This document shows, piece by piece, positions 5,536-7,542 of a stretch of DNA of 7,542 nucleotides. The first letter of the stretch is position 1, and the number at the start of each line of letters is the position of its first letter. The stretch comes from Microcaldota archaeon (lineage in GTDB: Archaea; Micrarchaeota; Micrarchaeia; Micrarchaeales; CABMGC01): contig JASHTX010000005.1 of the NCBI GenBank assembly GCA_030040335.1, forward strand, positions 1 through 7,542. The letters are read 5' to 3'. A program made the translations under genes and the position numbers. A model generated the notes under the pieces. That model did no database searches and was not told where the DNA came from. It saw nothing but the letters and a program-made list of their open reading frames with translations.

Positions 5536-7284
5536 ATGATAAGACAACCCATAATCTGCGTGATGGGGCACGTGGATCACGGGAAAACTAGCTTGCTCGA
5601 CCGCATACGTAGCAGCGCCATAGCAAGCAGGGAGGCTGGCGGAATAACGCAGCACATCGGCGCAAGCGAAGTGCCAATCGCTGTGATAGAAGAAGTCTCA
5701 GGCCATGTATTGAAGAAGTTTGGCGGCAAGATAACAATCCCAGGCCTGTTGTTCATAGACACTCCCGGCCACGAGGCGTTCACAAACCTCAGGCGCAGGG
5801 GCGGCTCGGTCTCGGACCTTGCGATACTCGTTGTTGACATCACAAAGAGCTTCGAGCCTCAGACTTACGAGGCGATAAACATACTCAAGGAGTACAAGAC
5901 TCCTTTCGTCGTCGCTGCAAACAAGATAGACCTGCTCACTGGCTGGCGCGCGCAGAAAACGAGCAGCTTCGAGGAGTCGCTCGGCAAGCAGGAGAAAAAC
6001 GTCCAGGATGCGCTCGAGGCAAAGCTCTACGAGCTGGTAGGCAAGCTTAGCGAGGTCGGTTTCAACAGCGAGAGGTACGACAGGGTCAAGGACTTCAGGA
6101 AGGAAGTTGCGATACTGCCTGTCAGTGCAAAAACAGGCGAGGGCATAGCTGAGCTTCTTGTCTTCACTGCCGGGATCGCGCAGAGGTTTCTTGAAGCAAG
6201 GCTGAACATCGAGGTCAAGGGTCCTGGCAAGGGCAGCATACTGGAAAAGAAGGAGGAGAAAGGATTAGGCACAACGATAGACGTTATACTCTACAACGGC
6301 ACCCTGAAGGTCAATGATACTGTTGCTTTCGCTAGCGTTGCGGGAGTTGCAACTGCAAAGATAAGGGCGCTGCTAAAGCCCAAGCCACTGCAGGAGATGC
6401 GCGAGGCATCAAGCAAATACTACTATGTCGACTCTGTCGCTGCCGCTTCTGGAGTCAAGGTGAGCGGCGTCGGATTTGAGGAGGCGCTTCCTGGTTCACT
6501 GCTTATTTCAACCGCAGACCAGGGCTACGAACGGGAGATAGCAACCGAGATAAAGGACGCGTTCGCAACAGAGAAGACCGGCATAGTTCTCAAGACCGAC
6601 ACACTGGGCAGCATGGAGGCCCTCTCAAAACTGCTCAGCAGCGAGGGGATAAAGATAAGCAAGAAGGGCATCGGGAACGTAATCAAGAGGGATGTCCTCG
6701 ATGCGTTCGGCATGCGCGCCATAGACCCATACGGTTCTGTGGTTCTCGCCTTCAACGTCGCTGTTGAGGATGATGCCGCTGCCGAGAGCGAAGCAGCAAG
6801 CGTAAAGGTGATCTCAGAGAACATAATCTACAAGATAATAGACGACTACAAGGAATGGCTAGACAGCGAGAAAAAGAGGGAGAGGGAAGCGGCAACAAAA
6901 TCGCTGACGTTCCCCTGCATTGTGAAGGTTCTTCCAAACCATACCTTCAGGATCTCGCATCCGGCAATCTTCGGAGTCGATGTCGTTGCCGGCAGGCTCC
7001 AGTCTAGCGTGCTCCTGATGAACGTGCACGGGGACATTCTGGGAAGAGTGAAGGAACTGCAGAACAACAAGTTAAGCGTGCTGGAGGCAAAGAAGGGAGA
7101 GAGCATCGCAATATCCGTTGACGGAATAACTTTCGGCAGGCAGGTCAAGGACAACGATGTCCTGTATACGCACATAAACGACGAGGAGGAACAGCTGCTG
7201 AGATCGAAGTTCAGCTACATGCTCAATGACGAGGAGAAGGACCTGCTTAACGAGATATCAAGAATAAAGAGGAGCAAGCACTAG
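5536..7284 (+). CDS. infB: Translation initiation factor aIF5B (IF2/eIF5B family GTPase)
   Basis: This ribosome-bound GTPase promotes subunit joining and initiator tRNA placement in archaea. From the chosen start (582 aa) all G motifs are present: GHVDHGKT (11-18), switch-I GGITQHIG with T38, DTPGH (75-79), NKID (129-132) and SAK (197-199). The middle holds the IF2-type domain II beta barrel (GTTIDVILYNGTLKVNDTVA) and domain III (KTDTLGSMEALSKLL). The C-terminal domain IV ends in a charged helix. It lacks the long N-terminal extension of eIF5B and carries no intein, unlike some archaeal homologues. Length is normal for the archaeal family. A longer frame opens at TTG 5515 and another ATG lies at 5530, but MIRQPIICVMGHVDHG at 5536 matches family starts and the TATA spacing. 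The stop overlaps the stop of the convergent minus gene. Confidence 0.97.
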   Translation: MIRQPIICVMGHVDHGKTSLLDRIRSSAIASREAGGITQHIGASEVPIAVIEEVSGHVLKKFGGKITIPGLLFIDTPGHEAFTNLRRRGGSVSDLAILVVDITKSFEPQTYEAINILKEYKTPFVVAANKIDLLTGWRAQKTSSFEESLGKQEKNVQDALEAKLYELVGKLSEVGFNSERYDRVKDFRKEVAILPVSAKTGEGIAELLVFTAGIAQRFLEARLNIEVKGPGKGSILEKKEEKGLGTTIDVILYNGTLKVNDTVAFASVAGVATAKIRALLKPKPLQEMREASSKYYYVDSVAAASGVKVSGVGFEEALPGSLLISTADQGYEREIATEIKDAFATEKTGIVLKTDTLGSMEALSKLLSSEGIKISKKGIGNVIKRDVLDAFGMRAIDPYGSVVLAFNVAVEDDAAAESEAASVKVISENIIYKIIDDYKEWLDSEKKREREAATKSLTFPCIVKVLPNHTFRISHPAIFGVDVVAGRLQSSVLLMNVHGDILGRVKELQNNKLSVLEAKKGESIAISVDGITFGRQVKDNDVLYTHINDEEEQLLRSKFSYMLNDEEKDLLNEISRIKRSKH

Positions 7285-7289
7285 CTTGC
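7274..7289. terminator. Perfect 6-bp inverted repeat over overlapping convergent stop codons
   Basis: GCAAGC (7274-7279) and GCTTGC (7284-7289) form a perfect stem with loop ACTA. The CTAG at 7281-7284 supplies TAG to the plus gene (7282-7284) and, on the other strand, TAG to the minus gene (7283-7281). On the minus strand the sequence beyond the stem is pyrimidine-rich (CTCCTCTTTATTCTT), which could aid termination of that transcript. The plus side lacks a T-run. Function as a bidirectional 3' end signal is inferred. Confidence 0.45.
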
Positions 7290-7542
7290 GCCCTGCCCCT
7301 GCACGAGCTTGTTGAGTTCGTCGCCGTCCACGTTGAGCCTGTGGCCGGTCATTATAACCCTCACTATCTCGTCCTTGTTCTTCCCGCTCGCCCTCAGTTC
7401 CCTTACCATCTTCTCGAGTTCCCTGCTTTCCACCCTCTCGAGCTGTTTTGACTTGATTGTCTTTTCAACATCCTGCGCACTTTCAGGTTTTTCCTCAAGT
7501 ATGCGCACTATCGCGGCCTTTGTTATGGCGCCCTCGCCGTAT
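7281..7542 (-). CDS. gatE: C-terminal part of a GatE-like Glu-tRNA(Gln) amidotransferase subunit (5' end outside window)
   Basis: The frame is open to the right edge, so only about the last 86 residues are visible. They start YGEGAITKAAIVRILEEKP and end in DELNKLVQGQGAS. A GTG at 7508 is an internal possible start but the frame continues upstream without a stop, so a longer gene is likely. The segment is all-helical and charged. Its pattern fits the YqeY-like tail domain of GatB/GatE proteins, which binds the tRNA. The matching features are an initial G-x-I-T-K-A-A-I helix, a V-E-S-R-E-L-E-K-M-V helix, and a final R-x-x-V-D-G-D-E-L-x-K-L-V, like the R-G-x-V-D-G-x-x-L end of GatE. In archaea GatDE makes Gln-tRNA(Gln) from Glu-tRNA(Gln). 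The assignment rests on motif resemblance alone. It could be another helical tail. Confidence 0.5.
   Translation of the reverse strand, partial: YGEGAITKAAIVRILEEKPESAQDVEKTIKSKQLERVESRELEKMVRELRASGKNKDEIVRVIMTGHRLNVDGDELNKLVQGQGAS

Noticed and set aside
6525..6824. Minus-strand open frames within aIF5B (also 5577-5843, 6027-6272, 6846-7175)
   Set aside because: They are antisense shadows of a conserved GTPase gene. Their composition is typical of reverse-complement coding and no promoter or ribosome site is seen.
5536..7284. Possible intein in aIF5B, as found in some archaea
   Set aside because: The G-domain motifs are contiguous and the total length is normal. No splicing motifs or homing-endonuclease domain are present.

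Overview
The window is archaeal. The evidence is an aIF5B-type initiation factor that starts almost directly with its G domain, a dUTPase of the archaeal (dCTP-deaminase-fold) type, a tRNA gene without encoded CCA, TATA boxes centred about 25-27 bp before start codons (leaderless style), Shine-Dalgarno motifs only inside operons, and many ATA/AGG codons. Very tight packing and a huge N-glycosylation-rich beta-helix surface protein would suit a small-genome (DPANN/Micrarchaeota-like) archaeon. That placement is inference and cannot be proved from this window.

Layout from left to right. At 1-114 (-) is the 5' part of an unrecognised gene, immediately downstream of a tRNA-Thr(CGT) gene (143-214, -). 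A short divergent promoter region (215-268) separates the tRNA from a 1050-residue membrane-anchored, four-module beta-helix surface protein (269-3421, +). A small MIP18/DUF59-family Fe-S assembly protein follows from its own TATA box (3462-3770, +). It converges on a three-gene minus-strand operon: dUTPase (4892-5464) -> nucleoside diphosphate kinase copy A (4308-4895) -> copy B (3780-4307). A divergent promoter (about 5465-5535) also drives translation initiation factor aIF5B (5536-7284, +). aIF5B converges, with overlapping stop codons, on the 3' end of a minus-strand gene running off the right edge (7281-7542), whose tail resembles GatE, a subunit of the archaeal Glu-tRNA(Gln) amidotransferase.

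Functional themes. dut-ndk-ndk forms a nucleotide-pool unit: dUTP is removed and NTP/dNTP phosphorylation is balanced. tRNA-Thr, aIF5B and the GatE-like tail belong to translation. The beta-helix protein is a cell-surface structure and the least understood element.

The most unusual signals are two. First, compact perfect inverted repeats sit on the stop codons at both convergent gene junctions, with a weaker one at the end of the surface-protein gene. Second, the surface protein has a repeated modular design in which every module opens with a Cys-containing beta motif and closes with a Cys/Trp-type motif. Apart from the promoter gaps there is no gene-free stretch longer than 60 bp, and I see no mobile element, CRISPR array or phage gene.
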